Assembly (NCBI RefSeq): GCF_026210795.1
Contig: NC_089447.1
Location: forward strand, 1,738,501 to 1,802,500
DNA: 64,000 bases
Source of the DNA: Rhizophagus irregularis
Lineage: Eukaryota; Glomeromycota; Glomeromycetes; Glomerales; Glomeraceae
Direction of reading: 5' to 3'
Every line of letters begins with the position of its first letter. Position 1 is the stretch's first letter. Under the pieces are notes generated by a model. That model worked only from the letters and a program-made list of their open reading frames with translations, was not told the DNA's origin and did no database searches. Positions 34,541 to 47,033 of this stretch are shown here, piece after piece. Position numbers and translations under genes: made by a program.

Positions 34541-34764
34541 TAGCATGATCAATATGAAAAAGAGATTATCCATCAATGTTACACACCTTGTAGCTGAAAA
34601 GCTGACACATTTTAGTGGTGCGAATAGGTTATACAATTCTAATAAGGGTAATTTTTACGCCTTACTGGACTTTGATTTTTTAAGAAAAGATAACATATGA
34701 TTACAAATGTTCAAAAATAATCAATGAATTATGGACAGGTATAAAAACCACATGATATTATTAG

Positions 34765-35835
34765 TTTTTTTTTTTTTTTTTTGTTTTTGAGCCAATCAAG
34801 GATTTTATTAAGTTAATGGTACGAAAGAGTAACTTTACAACAGTTCGAGGATAACCTACTACATAAAGAAAGCTACAAAGCTAGCCAAAAGAGTTAAAAA
34901 CCTAGAAGCCTGCCTGCTCAAAAAAATCGGATTTAAAAAGAAAAAAAATCAACCCCAAAAAAGGGGCGAACAGGAAAGAAAACTATAACTAAAAGAATGA
35001 AAACAAACCAAAAAGTGCGCAATGCACAAAAAAAAGTAAAATATATCCCCTATTTGACTACATACTATGGATAACAAACCTATTTCACAAAGATCTCCTT
35101 TGACCTAAGATCTACCTAGATAAGTCAATCCAACGATATCCATCGCATTGACCACCTCGATCGGCATACTACAAAAACTGCGTACCCAACCTGTCAGCCC
35201 CCTTATCACCCGACGATCATCGATTTGAAAATTAGTAACACCAAGCCACCATGACGATCAAATTTTCCAGTATCCCCCCACCCCCCAAAGAAAATAAGGT
35301 TACACCAAAAAAAGCGACCAAGAAAAACAAAAAGCAAAAAATAAAGACATAAACCTCAGGAAAACTCGAAGTGCAATGAGAAAAAACTTGAGTAAAAAAA
35401 CACCAAGCATACACCTCAACTCCGTCTCCTTATTTTAGAAGACTAACTCCCCAGTTAACAACATCAACTAGCAAGAAATACGTTGGTCAGGAGCTCCTTC
35501 CAAGAAATACCGGTCCGGCCTGCAAACCACTTGGCCAGTTAGACTTTAAAGGCGTAGGAACCAAAACGCACTACTTTGCAACCTTTCAGAAAGCCCAGGG
35601 GAACGTTCGTATGGAACTGCCATCTTACAGTATTATTGGTAACTCCAAGACTACGATAACGGTCCTAACTCAATATAAGCCGTAAGGAGTTCGGGCGAAA
35701 CTAAAGACCTCAGTAATAACTTCATATAACGTCGAAAAGTCCTTTTACTATCACTCAAGGCAAAAAATCCTCATATTTTTCATCCATAACTTCATGGGCA
35801 GAGCCCAACGGGGAAGAAAGTACGATGATCTCTCC
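34765..35835 (-). mobile_element. Retroposon (5'-truncated LINE or SINE-like), 17-bp target duplication
   Basis: A 1071-bp GC-richer block is flanked by perfect 17-bp duplications CCACATGATATTATTAG (34748-34764 and 35836-35852). On the minus strand it ends in an A tract (the T run at 34765-34782), the signature of target-primed reverse transcription. No RT or endonuclease motif was found; short broken frames (GVTNNTVRWQFHTNV, GFLKGCKVVRFGSYAFKV) suggest a decayed 3' coding end of a LINE. No tRNA-like head was seen. Confidence 0.85.
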
Positions 35836-36472
35836 CCACATGATATTATTAGTGACAGAAAGAATATGAATATTAGATTTCACATCTCCAAGTATCTGAC
35901 TGTGATAATGCTTGCATTACTAATATCATGAGGGATGAGAACTAAATACTTCAATAAACTATGTGCCTTATTAATAAAAAAATATCAATCGTTAATCAAA
36001 CGGTTAGAATTCACATTATCTAGAAATAATAAAACAACAACCTACATTAGGTTTTCAGTCAGACATACCAGGACCCAGAAATATATCTACAGGGGTAGAG
36101 TATACAGATATGTCGCCATCATAGTGGAATTAGACAGAGTAAAGTTTTGATTTGTGTACAATTTTAGAATTTTTCATCTATAGTTAAGTAATCAAGATTG
36201 CGTATTTTTTATCAAAATTTTTATATGTAAAAAATTAGTTTGCATATTTTTAGCCTAAATTTGGCTAATCTTATATATATAATATATTTACTGTATGTAC
36301 TTATTTAATTAACTGCATTGTAATATTTAGTATTAATTGAAAGAAATTTCTAAGGGTTAAAAAGTGAAATTTTAGAAAAATATTATTAAAAAAATGGTAA
36401 ATTCTATTTTTTCACATTAGTATTTGGTTTTATAAATAATATAGAAGTCATGATAAAATAATTAATAACTTA

Positions 36473-37489
36473 ATGTCTGAAATTTTATTTACATATTTTT
36501 GCAGGATTTTCAATATATATCAGGTATCAATTATGCGTACTACTCATATAAAAAGTTTCATAGTAAAAAAATTTTTCACTACGCACCTGACCCCTATATA
36601 TATATTTCTGGATTCTAACATACCACATGGTATTTTGGTTTCAGGTTGTTGTTCACAGTTGTGTGCCATAACTATATCAAAAAATAGAAAAGTGTGTTGA
36701 AAATGTAAGAAATAGGTTATTCAACAACCATCTAAGGTCCCGTTAGAGAATGCAGTCTTTAAGGATTCAATATACAAAGAAGAGAAGGAAATTTATTTGC
36801 CAAAGAGAGGGATAAGTTTCATCAAACAGCTTGCTTATAAAGATAAAAAGCCTTACAAACGTCATGAAGGTAGTACTTCTATACAATATTGAGTCATCTA
36901 TTTTTGTTATAAAGAAGATGACCTGGAATTTAGAACTAGAAAAGCAGAAATACTTATGAAGAGAAGAGTTAGAGGTTTAGCAAATAATAAGAGCAAGTGG
37001 CAGATTTTAAATAACAGTGATGTTTTATTAACACCACTCTTCCGCTTATCTTACCATGTATTCAAAATAAAAGAAGCAATACTTAAAAAGGTATACATTA
37101 AATCGAGTGATCTTGCACATTTATACAGCGAAATTAACATCAAATAACATTTCAATGATTTGAATGATGAAATTATCCTCAATTATACTTATGATGAGGA
37201 AGATTTTGCTATTATTAGAAGTTTCAAAGAAGAATAGTTACCGGCTGTACATGTCTTAGCGGATGAAGATTATAGACATGTAGAATATTTATACATAAAA
37301 AGTAAGTTAACGCTCAAAGAAGTAGATGAGCTACATGATAAATGTACACATGGTAATATTAGGTTCAATATGTTAAGAAGTTAAGAATCGATCCTTGGTA
37401 TATTAAATGTAGAAGTGAACTGATAGAAACTAAAACTGCTAAAAAAAAAATGAAAGCAAGAGAAAAAAAGTGGTTACGTGATAAGAAAT
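36473..37489 (+). pseudogene. Decayed protein-coding gene, family not recognised
   Basis: One reading frame holds gene-like protein from 36473 to about 37381, broken by TGA 36698, TAG 36713, TGA 36890, TAA 37145, TAG 37235 and TAA 37382. A minus-one shift then continues to a TAG at 37487-37489 in a very Lys/Arg-rich tail (KKKMKAREKKWLRDKK). Recognisable stretches are KEEKEIYLPKRGISFIKQL, MKRRVRGLANNKSKWQILN and KSKLTLKEVDELHDKCTHG. All five stops inside the frame are one transition from CGA, CAA, CAG or TGG. I cannot assign a family; a transposon-derived multi-copy gene is likely in this context. Confidence 0.6.
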
Positions 37490-38050
37490 AGCATGGTCAT
37501 GCTCAAATGCTGTAAAATAGAAACAGAACTATTGGTTTTTGGTTTTTACAATTTGATTTGTATGTTTTTATCTTTTAAATAGAATTTTCCTTAAGTTAAA
37601 CATTCTACACCTTACAGTATTTATATGTAGCTAACCAGTTTTTAGGTTAGAAAAAACAATATGGGCTTTAATTAAAGTTGCATTGGGCAAATTTTTAGGT
37701 AGATCTTGACAGTCACCTAAAATTTTTGGTTGTATTATTGTTTTTAATAGTGATATAAGTATCTAGGTGACAGGTTGACTTTTTCTGAGTAGTCTTTTTC
37801 ATAATACTTAGTTCTTATATATATTATATTTTTCTTATTTTTATAAGTTTAGTATATGTAAGTAGATGTAATTATATTAAAACAAAATTGTATCTATAGA
37901 AATTAATAAAAAAAAAAAAATCTTTTTTATAATTTAGAAATTTCATTTAAAATAATAATATATATTATAATTGCTTACTGTATATTTCATAAAATTTATG
38001 AATTGTTTATATAATATATAAATTTAATATTAATAAACATATATAAACTA

Positions 38051-38572
38051 CATCAGGAAATTTGTTTAGGCGTAATTTAGTGTAATATTTCGAAGGTGGT
38101 GTAAAATTTCGAAATATTACACTAAAAACGTAATATTACAAAAGTTTACGCTCTTAAATTTGAATAATTATAGTAATTTAAGAATATCTCGCTATCTACT
38201 GATCCAATCAAGACGATCTATAGCTCATTGGAATCAGCTCATCAAGACGGATCGAATGGTAGTAAAATCGCATTTCTACAGTTGATAGAACGCTCTATAG
38301 TATGCAGTAAAGTTTTAAATTAATAGAAAATCATCTATCGAACGTAAAGATACGATTTTACTACCATTCGATTCGTCTTGATGAGCTGATTCCAATGAGC
38401 TATAGATCGTCTTGATTGGATCAGTAGATAGCGAGATATTCTTAAATTACTATAATTATTCAAATTTAAGAGCGTAAACTTTTGTAATATTACGTTTTTA
38501 GTGTAATATTTCGAAATTTTACACCACCTTCGAAATATTACACTAAATTACGCCTAAACAAATTTCCTGATG
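38051..38572. mobile_element. 522-bp near-perfect palindrome, CATCAGG family
   Basis: Each half is the reverse complement of the other over more than 200 bp with only a few mismatches, apart from a short unpaired centre (about 38280-38345). Ends CATCAGGAAATTTGTTTAGG are flanked by TA on both sides. The arms contain TTTCGAAATATTACAC words like those of the 3.7-kb element, and internally the shared core (CATTGGAATCAGCTCATC ... AATGGTAGTAAAATCG). It would form a giant hairpin. No coding capacity. Confidence 0.9.
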
Positions 38573-38574
38573 TA

Positions 38575-40675
38575 ATTTAAAATACTTTATTTTATTTTAC
38601 TTTTGTAAATATATTGTATTACTTTAACATAATTATCAATAAACATGATCGCACCTTTACATAGAAAAAAAAAATTAATAAACATATATAAATCATTAAA
38701 ATAATAATAATAATAATAATATTTGTGAAGAAAAATATGATTTTTTACTATTATAATAATATAAAAACTGGTATAAATAATGAAATAAATATTTCACTTA
38801 TTTATAAAATAAGTAAAAGGAAATTTTATGTTACATTATTATGATTTTTTTCTTTTTAGCTAGTTAATCAATAGAATTTAAGAAAAAAATAAGGTAAAAA
38901 ACTACCTTAGCATTATTTCAAAAAATACTGGTTAGCTAATATTATGTGAAATTATGCATTATTACGTGAACAGTAGTATAGTAATAAATATAACAAATAA
39001 GTTTTTACTAATTCAAAAAAAAACTAAATTTCTTTGATAAATATAAATAATGAAAACAATTGAGATGTGATAATTTTTATATAGTCACGTAATTTTTTTT
39101 GAAATAACACTAGGTTAAGTAAAGTAAAAATTATTAGTAAAAGACCAATTTTTACAGTAATCTTTATTATAAGTAATGGAATTCTTTCTAGTTATATCAT
39201 CTTTTTATTATACTAGTAAATCAAAAATAGAATATATTTATTCAATTCAATTATGTTTCTATATAAATAATTTATATTTGACCTTTTCTTCAATAGATTT
39301 TAGAATTTTCTTAGCAAATTATCTATTTAATATACTAATGAACTTGCTTGTGTTAATTAAAGAATCTAATGATATTAATAATCTACTAATAATCCAATCT
39401 GATATATTCTTTATAAAAATAATATTGGAATGGATTATTTAGTACAGTTTTACTTATTTAAAATATAACTTAAGTAGCAATTTGAAAGATATTAAATAGT
39501 TTACATATATTGGTTACTTTACTTTTCAGTTTAACCTGATAGTTTTTTTTTATTATATATTTTTTAGAAGATTGTTTAGCTTTTATTTTTGTTTTGTTTA
39601 TTTAGAACTTTACATGTTTATGTATTATTTTTGAAATTCTTGTATAAATTTAATAAAGATAAAAGATTACTAAGCCTGATTTACATCTAAAAATCACCAG
39701 TATGAGTTATAAATAATACCATTATAAAATACTTGAAAATTCCATTATATAGGTTAATTTTTATATATAATATTCAGGTATTTTGAAATTTTTTTAAAAA
39801 ATATACTATATAAAAAAGTAAAATCTGCATTGAATCAGATTTAAAATTTTTGGATTAAACATTTAGTTTTGATTTTATATATTACAGACCAACTTATATT
39901 TTAATTATAAAGAAGCAATTATTATTAGTTATATTTTTTAAATAACTTACTAATTATTAATATTAACATAAAAATTTTATAAAACTAACAAATATAAGAA
40001 ACAATTATTTATATTTGTTATGCTTTATAGTAAAATTAAATATAGTATAATACATATAATTTTAGATCGAAACTGGTAAAAATTTTATATATTAAAATTT
40101 TTTAATATAAAATTAATACAATTATATTTCTTATTATTAAAAACATAAGTAGGTAAAATATTATTTTATTAATTATATCTAATTTTATATATGATTATAG
40201 ACAGTATTTGGCATTTAATTTGTTGATTTAGCTCGATTAATAATAGAAGTTTGTAGTATTGAAATAAGCTTTTCAGTTTATTAAAAAATCTTAATTTTTT
40301 AAATTACTTAATAGTTTCAAACTATTAACTTTAAATGGTTTTTTTCAGTTATAATGAAAGGAATAAGCAAGAAAAAAATTTTATTATTTACGTATATATA
40401 AGACAATTACAGGATGAAGTCATGTCATTGTTCAATCGAACATCAAATTAAGGGATAAACGGCCGAAGCCGATCGATACTTAATCAGTGATAATAACGCA
40501 GTGTGATGATAAAGAGTGCTGCCATATTACAGCTCTCGATTCGTTGTATACTGTATCAGTACATTTTTTTTTTGTTTCTTTCTATTAGAAATTTTTTATT
40601 AAAAAACAATCTCTTAATCTCAAAACGAAAAAAAAACTTTATATAACAGCCGATCATAAAGAAATAAATTTCACA
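38575..40675. other. Gene-free AT-rich stretch and upstream region of the next gene
   Basis: Nothing recognisable before about 40430. The 88-codon frame at 39176 has AT-driven composition (I, F, L, N, Y) and no family signature. From 40430 to 40675 the sequence is GC-richer and non-repetitive, probably promoter and 5' leader of the gene starting at 40676. Confidence 0.5.
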
Positions 40676-41725
40676 ATGAACGCCGCTACATCTATTCCAA
40701 CGACACAAACTCAGCAAAAGCCAGGTTTCCGAAAAATAATGACTTGGAATAATAAAAGAAGCAGTAAAAAACTTCCTCATTTGTCTTATGATAGTGCGCC
40801 TGGTATGTTTATAATAATTTTCTTAACCTTTCTTAAAAGGTTTTATGGTATTTTTGTTTTCGTGGTTATTGTGTTGTGAACATATGCTCTTAGATGTTTA
40901 TTTTTCTGAATATAAGATTTCGTGGTGGGCTGTCTAAACTAAAACGCGGAATCTGAACTTTATAACTAATGACTTTATGACCACTTCTTTTCACACCTAC
41001 ATCATACTCCTTATGTAATCACAAAATAATATATTCCTTTTAACTCTGCCTCAAATTCTATGATAGAAGGAGACGACAAAACATCGCCTGTACCAGCAAG
41101 CCCTACTCATAGTTTGAGGAGTCTTAAAACAGGACGACCTTCTCTATTTGCAACTTTTGCACGCAGAAATTCTACTAAGAGTGAACATTCTTCAAGGAGC
41201 CGTTCACCTACAAGTCCTAGACCTTCTAACGACTTAATCTTTACTTCCGATGGAATCCGTACTCCAAGCCCAACACCATCACGAAATTCAATGATCTTTG
41301 AGCGGGACATAGAATTCCATGATCATCTTAGTGTACACGAGGCTATTGACCTCGCTATTCCTCCTGTCCTAGACGACGCAGCTGAAGCATTCGTAAATGA
41401 AGAAATACCTACTATCCTCACAGAAGAGAATGTTAATGAGCCTGGAAGTGAATCTAAATCGGATAATGGAAAAGAGAAGGCCAAGGTCAACGAAAATGGA
41501 AACGGCAAACAAGGAGTAAATGGTGAGAATCCTAGAGTTAGTACATTGGTAGAAAATGAAGGACGAAAACGACTTTCGTTATTAATAAATTACGGAGACA
41601 TTGCCAATGGCCGGACGAGTCCTAGTCCATTTGATCATACACACACACTTTCCGAGACCTTAAGAGTAACAACACCAAAGGAAATGAATGGCTTAACCGG
41701 AATGTTTGATAATTCTGGAAAATAA
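40676..41725 (+). CDS. Uncharacterised Ser/Pro-rich protein, 261 aa
   Basis: Two exons (40676-40802 and 41067-41725) joined across a GTATGT...GATAG intron give 261 aa. I do not recognise the family. The N-terminus is basic (KPGFRKIMTWNNKRSSKK). Residues about 43-125 are a Ser/Pro/Arg-rich region with many SP and RS sites (SRSRSPTSPRPSNDL, TPSPTPSRNS), a plausible phosphorylation target. A helical acidic patch follows (VHEAIDLAIPPVLDDAAEAF), then a charged Asn/Lys/Gly stretch and a KRLSLLINYGDIANG motif near residue 210. No signal peptide or membrane segment. Codon use and the clean intron support a real gene; a signalling or cytoskeletal regulator is possible but not supported. Confidence 0.75.
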
Positions 41726-42862
41726 CCATTTAGCTTCAATTCATGGAAAAGGAAAGTTGGTTCCGCCATGAGCTGTGCAAATGGACCAGGTAAGCGATAA
41801 AATTTTCATTCGGTTCTCATTGTATTTTTTTGGTTGGCTTTCGGTTCATGAAAAATTTTTCTTTCCTTGCATATATCATATAATTTGCCGATAAGTTCGT
41901 CGGCAGTACGGTGATTAAAATAGAGGGCCAACTATATAATTAATTTGCACTTTATATATTTCTATTGCAGATTCAATAAATACTTGTTTATAGTCTTTCC
42001 TTTTAATATTCTTAGTAATTTTTGAATTTCAATGATTTTGTAGGAAATAATTAATGATGTATATATTATACATATGAGAATCGCAAGATACCGGGCAAAA
42101 GGCAGTTTTGGGTGCACAGCTAATTTGTATTATTCATTATCACATTTTTTTTTTCTTTGCTATATATATTATAAATACATATATACATACATATACTCAT
42201 TATATATACATGTGCCTAAACTTCCTTATTTACTGACGAATGGACCAAAAGATGGATATTTGGCTTTCTTTTATTTTGGTGCTAGTTTCTTTTCATTATT
42301 TCCCGTTTTCTTTATTTTCGATATCATTTCTTCATTTTTCAATAAGAAGAAAGCAAAAGAAGTTTTTCTATTTTTTTCAATTTTGATTAAAGAAAAAATA
42401 TATATTCACTTTTTTTAATGACCAATTTGTGAATTTTTTCTATCCATTGTTTTAATAATGTATTATTTTTTTCACGAAAAAATGATTCGAATTTTCAATG
42501 AAACCTTTTTCCATTGTATTTTATTTTATATATATATTTTTTTCGTTTTCTATTGTTTTATCATCTGTTATTTATATATATACATATCAATTATTAACCC
42601 TAAGAAATGAATTTTTTAATTTTATTCAAATCTTTTTGCTTTTTATTTATATTTAAATATAAATATATATATATATATTATATATATTGAGAAATTATTT
42701 TTTATAGTACATTAGGAAAAGGAAGGTTTATTCATTACTTCATCTTTAAAAATTTTTTTTTTATTTTCTTTTTATTTGAATATTAATTGGGTATTAGGTT
42801 TGGTTTAGCCTTTAGTTATTATGATATTTAGTTATTATTTTAGTAGTATTTTTTTTTCTTTT

Positions 42863-42899
<37 letters not shown>

Positions 42900-43305
42900 G
42901 TTAAAAATGAAGGTATTTTAATTTTTTTTAAAAAGATATTTATATTCATGTTTTTATTGGTTTTCTTTATTCTTTATTCAACTAAAGTGGAAAAAAAAAA
43001 ATAAAATAAAATTTGGTAATGTTATATTATTTAATGCATCATATATTATTACATCACAAAATGGTTGTGGCTAACTAAATTTTCATATTTGTTTTTCAAT
43101 TATTTAAATCTATATTGTGGTTTTTTTTTGTTTTTGAAATAAAATAAACAAATATAGCTGGTAAATATACATTCCATCCTTAAAATGATAAACATTACCA
43201 ATTTTTTTTTTTATCTAATTTAATTTTTTATTATTATTATTAATGAAAATAATGAAAATGTTATATAGAAAAGAACCTAACTTATTTTAAGAAATTTTTT
43301 TTTTT
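41726..43305. other. Long AT-rich 3' flank
   Basis: About 1.6 kb with many T homopolymers and TA dinucleotide runs (for example 42869-42896). The 114-codon frame at 42074 is T-rich (F, Y, I, K) and looks non-coding. It probably contains 3' UTRs of both convergent neighbours. Confidence 0.6.
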
Positions 43306-44718
43306 TTATCTCTTCGCAAATGTTACTTTCATTTCTTTATCATGTGTAATCTTAAATTTGTTAAGCACATCTTTTGCTACAGCTGCTTGATGATCAGCCT
43401 CATATTCCACAAAAGCAATGTCCGATTTACCAGGAACAAGACGCACTTCCTTGAAACCAGGATATCTTAAAGGAAAATCTTTTTTGTTAACCTAATTATC
43501 TTTAATTTTTTTTAAAAAAAGTATAAAAGAAAAATTTTAAAATGTACATACTGTTGGAATAAGTAACTTAACATCTCATCTGTAACATCTGGTGGTAAAT
43601 TCTGTATATATAATATTCTATTAATCGGTTCCGCTTCTTCTTTAACCACAGTTGTAGCTGATGTAGTTTCTTCTACTTCAGTTTCTGTTAAATAATATGA
43701 CTTGTGAGAAATGTAAAAATTAATATATAAAACTAAATAATATATTACCTATCTCAGGTGATTCAGATTCTATTTCATTTCTTCCATCACCTGCGGCTCT
43801 CTTAGTATCCGTTGTATCTATAAATCATTATAATCAAAAGTTAAAAAAAGAACAATAATTGCAATCAATTTAAAAAAGATCCAATATTTTTTATATTACC
43901 TTCTTCTTCACGTTGTCTTTTCTGTGCAGGTGCTGAAACTGGTTGACCATAGGTCTGTGCACGTTGAGCATTGGCACCTGAAGCAGCAGCTGCTGCACTG
44001 CCAGGTTTTTTCCATGTACCATCTAATTTCGCGACGGCTTCTGACTTACTTTTTGCGTATTCAATATTCTATACAAAAAAAAAATATTTTTTTTTTTTTT
44101 TCATAATAAAAAAAAGTAGAAAACCAAATGATCAGCTTCATTCGATAGAATTGTTAAGAAAGTTATCCTCTTTCATAATTAATTTGGAATCACCCTTTAA
44201 TTAGGAGAATAGTGAATGAATTAAATAAAAAAGAATGATTATAATCAGCCTTGATTGGCATTAGTGTGTAAAAAAAAAAAAAGACTTAAAAAAATCTTTA
44301 TATGAAAAATAAAATGCTTAACGACTCTATCTATAGAGTCATGTTAAAATAGAAGAAAAAAAAAATCGAAAATATTTTTAAAAAAAAATAACTCACCATT
44401 GGTTTATCATAAAAGTTAAATCCATTAAGTCCTCTCATAGCTGAAGTGGCACTTTGAATTTCTTTAAAAACAACGAAAGCTTGTCCACGCATTTTCATTG
44501 TTTTCAAGGCAACTATATCAAGAATACGTCCATATGCCGAAAATAAGGAATATAAAGATCTTTTTAATTCTAAAATTTTTTTAAAAAAAAAGGAGTCAAA
44601 AAAAAAGAGTAAAAATTTTTATTCAGAATAAAAAACCAATTTTTAAAATACCATCTTTATTAACTTTTTCATTTAAATTTCGAACATATAAAGTTTGATT
44701 TGGTAGTATACTAGTCAT
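43306..44718 (-). CDS. U1 snRNP A / U2 snRNP B''-type RNA-binding protein
   Basis: This spliceosomal protein binds a snRNA stem-loop through its first RRM. Six exons (44718-44652, 44569-44397, 44068-43900, 43817-43749, 43684-43552, 43465-43306) give 256 aa. Seen: the short N-terminus [20 protein letters not shown], typical of the U1A/U2B''/SNF family; RNP1-like RGQAFVVF; then [19 protein letters not shown]; a linker rich in Ala, Gln and acidic residues (QKRQREEE); and a second RRM from about residue 180 ([17 protein letters not shown], then IAFVEYE) ending KVTFAKR. Length lies between human U2B'' (225) and U1A (282). Whether it serves U1, U2 or both, as in Drosophila SNF, cannot be decided. 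Confidence 0.95.
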
Positions 44719-44865
44719 AATTGAAAAAAAGTTCAGTAAATCTATTTTCGAGATAAAAATTTGGTTTAACAATCTACAATACTATCACGTGCATAATAGA
44801 ATAAATCGTTATAGATCATAGTAAAATAAAGTTTGAAAATTTAATTTTTTCTAGAAAAAAAAAAA
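44719..44865. promoter_or_regulatory. 147-bp bidirectional promoter
   Basis: The start codons of the U1A-type gene (minus) and of the sirtuin gene (plus) are only 147 bp apart, so both promoters overlap here. No conserved box was identified. Confidence 0.55.
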
Positions 44866-45941
44866 ATGTCAGCTAGTTCAAGTTATGAAGCTTTTCAACA
44901 AAGTATAAAAAAAGAAATTTTTTTTTTCTTTTAAAATTCACTTATTAAAGACCAAAACTATTAATATTTATCTCAAAAAGTTTTAAAGTCTGCAAAACAT
45001 ATTGCCACGATATGTGGAGCAGGACTTTCCGCAGAAAGTGGAATTCCGGTTAGTTTATATAATATATATATATATTTTTTTTAAAAAAAAAACGGGAAAT
45101 AATATCCTTTTTCTCCTTTGTTATATAGACGTTTCGTGGTGAAGGTGGCTTTTGGAGAACTTTTGAAGCAACTGAACTTGCAACTCCAAGTGTATGTACT
45201 TAATTCTCTTTAAAAAACTTTGTTATTAATTTATTTTGTTTATTAGGCATTTAAAGCTAATCCATCGCGTGTCTGGGAATTTTATCATTATCGTCGAGAA
45301 TTAGTATTAAAGAAACAAGCAAATAATGCTCATAAAGCTTTAGTGAATTTTGAAAATAAAGTACTTTCACAAACACCACAAAATCAAACATTTACTGTTA
45401 TAACACAAAATGTTGATGGATTGTCGTCAAATTTAAAGAATATTATTGAAATGCATGGATCATTATTTAGGACTCGTTGTACTAAATGTGGTGATATTGA
45501 GAAAAATAATGATTCACCAATATGTGAAGCATTGAAAGGAACCGAAGATTCAAATTTTGATACGAATATACCTATTGAAAAACTTCCTTCTTGTACAAAA
45601 TGTCAAGGATTATTAAGACCTGATGTTGTTTGGTTTAATGAAAAACTTGATCAAAATATTTTAAGTAAAATTCATGAAGAATTAGATAGGTGTGATTTAC
45701 TTTTGGTTATCGGAACTAGCGGAACCGTTTACCCTGCAGCTGGGTATTCTAATTATGTTAAATTACGAGGTGGCAAAATTGCCATCTTCAATATTGAAGA
45801 TACTGGAGATGCTGATTTTAAGTTGTTAGTATTTCTTTGTTTTTTTTTTTCTTAAGAAATATTTTTCTTAAAACTATTATTTTTTTTTTAATTAGCATCG
45901 GTCCTTGCGGAGAGACTTTGTCGAAAGCTCTTGAAGTTTAA
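44866..45941 (+). CDS. SIRT5-type (class III) NAD-dependent protein deacylase
   Basis: This sirtuin removes acyl groups, probably succinyl, malonyl or glutaryl, from lysines using NAD. Five exons (44866-44902, 44981-45048, 45129-45191, 45247-45821, 45896-45941) give 262 aa. Seen: GAGLSAESGIPTFRGEGG (NAD-binding loop), TQNVDG, the catalytic His in IEMHGS, zinc Cys pairs TRCTKCGD and SCTKCQG, GTSGTVYPAAG. WEFYHYRRE supplies Tyr69 and Arg72 at the positions of human SIRT5 Tyr102 and Arg105, which bind acidic acyl groups. No clear mitochondrial presequence is seen. The last donor (GTTGTT) is unusual but the only one that keeps the IGPCGETL frame. Confidence 0.94.
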
Positions 45942-46157
45942 TTTAATTGGATTCTAAATATGAGTCCCCTCAATCATAATCTATCTTTTATTAGCTGATT
46001 AGATTACATAATTAATTAAATTTTATTCTTAAATATTATTACATCTTTTACATTTTATAACTTATTTTCCATCAATAATTCAATAAAATAAATAAGAGAT
46101 TTACAAAAAAAAAACAAAATGAAATTTAAAGAAAGATAATGATGTAATTTTTTTTTA

Positions 46158-47033
46158 TCATAATGTATTGCCTCTTATTCTTCTAGATAATTTTCTATAT
46201 CCATCTGCTGCAAGTTTACTTCTTCTCCATATTAATATTGAACATGACATGAATGCAAGAAACATATTGAGAAACTATAAAAAAGAATTAACAAGTTAAA
46301 AAAGAGTATATATATATGTATATATATTATTTAATTATTTAATTCATACCTGAAATTCAAAGTATTTTGTTCTTTCGAATTTAATTACTCTTTTACAAGG
46401 TTGAAATTTTGGTAAAGAATATGTGTTATTTCCAGCTGATATATCAGGTGAATCCAATTGACATTCAACAGGTTGTTTATTACCAAACTCATGACAATAT
46501 TTTTCAAGTTTCTATAAAAGAAAATAATATTAATATGAATCTTATAATATAACAATGGATCTTTAAAACCGTGAATCTTTAAAATAATGAATCTTTAAAA
46601 TAATAATTACCACTTCAAATACACCACAAGGTACGCATGGCCCAATTTCATGACATGTATAAATTGGTACTTTATCGTAATCAGTATCGTTATTATTGAT
46701 TGTATTTGTTGGAGAGGGTAAAGAGGAAGGAGGTGGTAAATAATTATTATCTGATGAAGTTTGGGTCGGAGATGTATTTGATGATTCTTTTTGTTGTTGA
46801 ACTTCTATACTACTATTAACAATCTCAACATTTGTTGTAGTTTCTGTGATTTCTGTTATATCTGCATGTATAACTACAGTAAGTAAACTAGAAAATAAAA
46901 AAAAAAACAAATAATTAATTTTTTTGTATTCAAGAAAATGTTATATATATCAGTAATATCACACAGAAAGATTTTTATAATACCATAAAAGACAAAGACA
47001 TAATATTGTTATACATGAAGAAAATTGATTCAT
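46158..47033 (-). CDS. JTB-like single-pass membrane protein
   Basis: Four exons (47033-46984, 46887-46611, 46511-46350, 46274-46158) give 201 aa. An N-terminal signal peptide (about 1-25, LCLCLLCLLTVVIHA) is followed by a Thr/Ser/Asn-rich lumenal or extracellular stretch, a Cys-rich domain (TCHEIGPCVPCGVFE, KYCHEFG, VECQ, QPCKR), a YFEFQ segment leading into one transmembrane helix (about 163-180), and a short basic tail (RRSKLAADGYRKLSRRIRG). Order and Cys spacing match the JTB (jumping translocation breakpoint) family, whose cellular role is poorly defined. The long Ser/Thr/Asn insert is larger than in animal JTB. Convergent with the sirtuin gene (216 bp between stops). Confidence 0.82.

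Noticed and set aside
34765-35835. tRNA-derived SINE head
   Set aside because: No A-box/B-box or cloverleaf could be recognised at the 5' (35835) end of the retroposon; kept as LINE or SINE-like.
39176-39442. 88-codon + strand frame
   Set aside because: AT-driven composition without recognisable motif; surroundings are non-coding.
42074-42418. 114-codon + strand frame
   Set aside because: T-rich sequence giving F/Y/I/K-rich protein, no splice or family signal, inside a simple-repeat-rich 3' flank.
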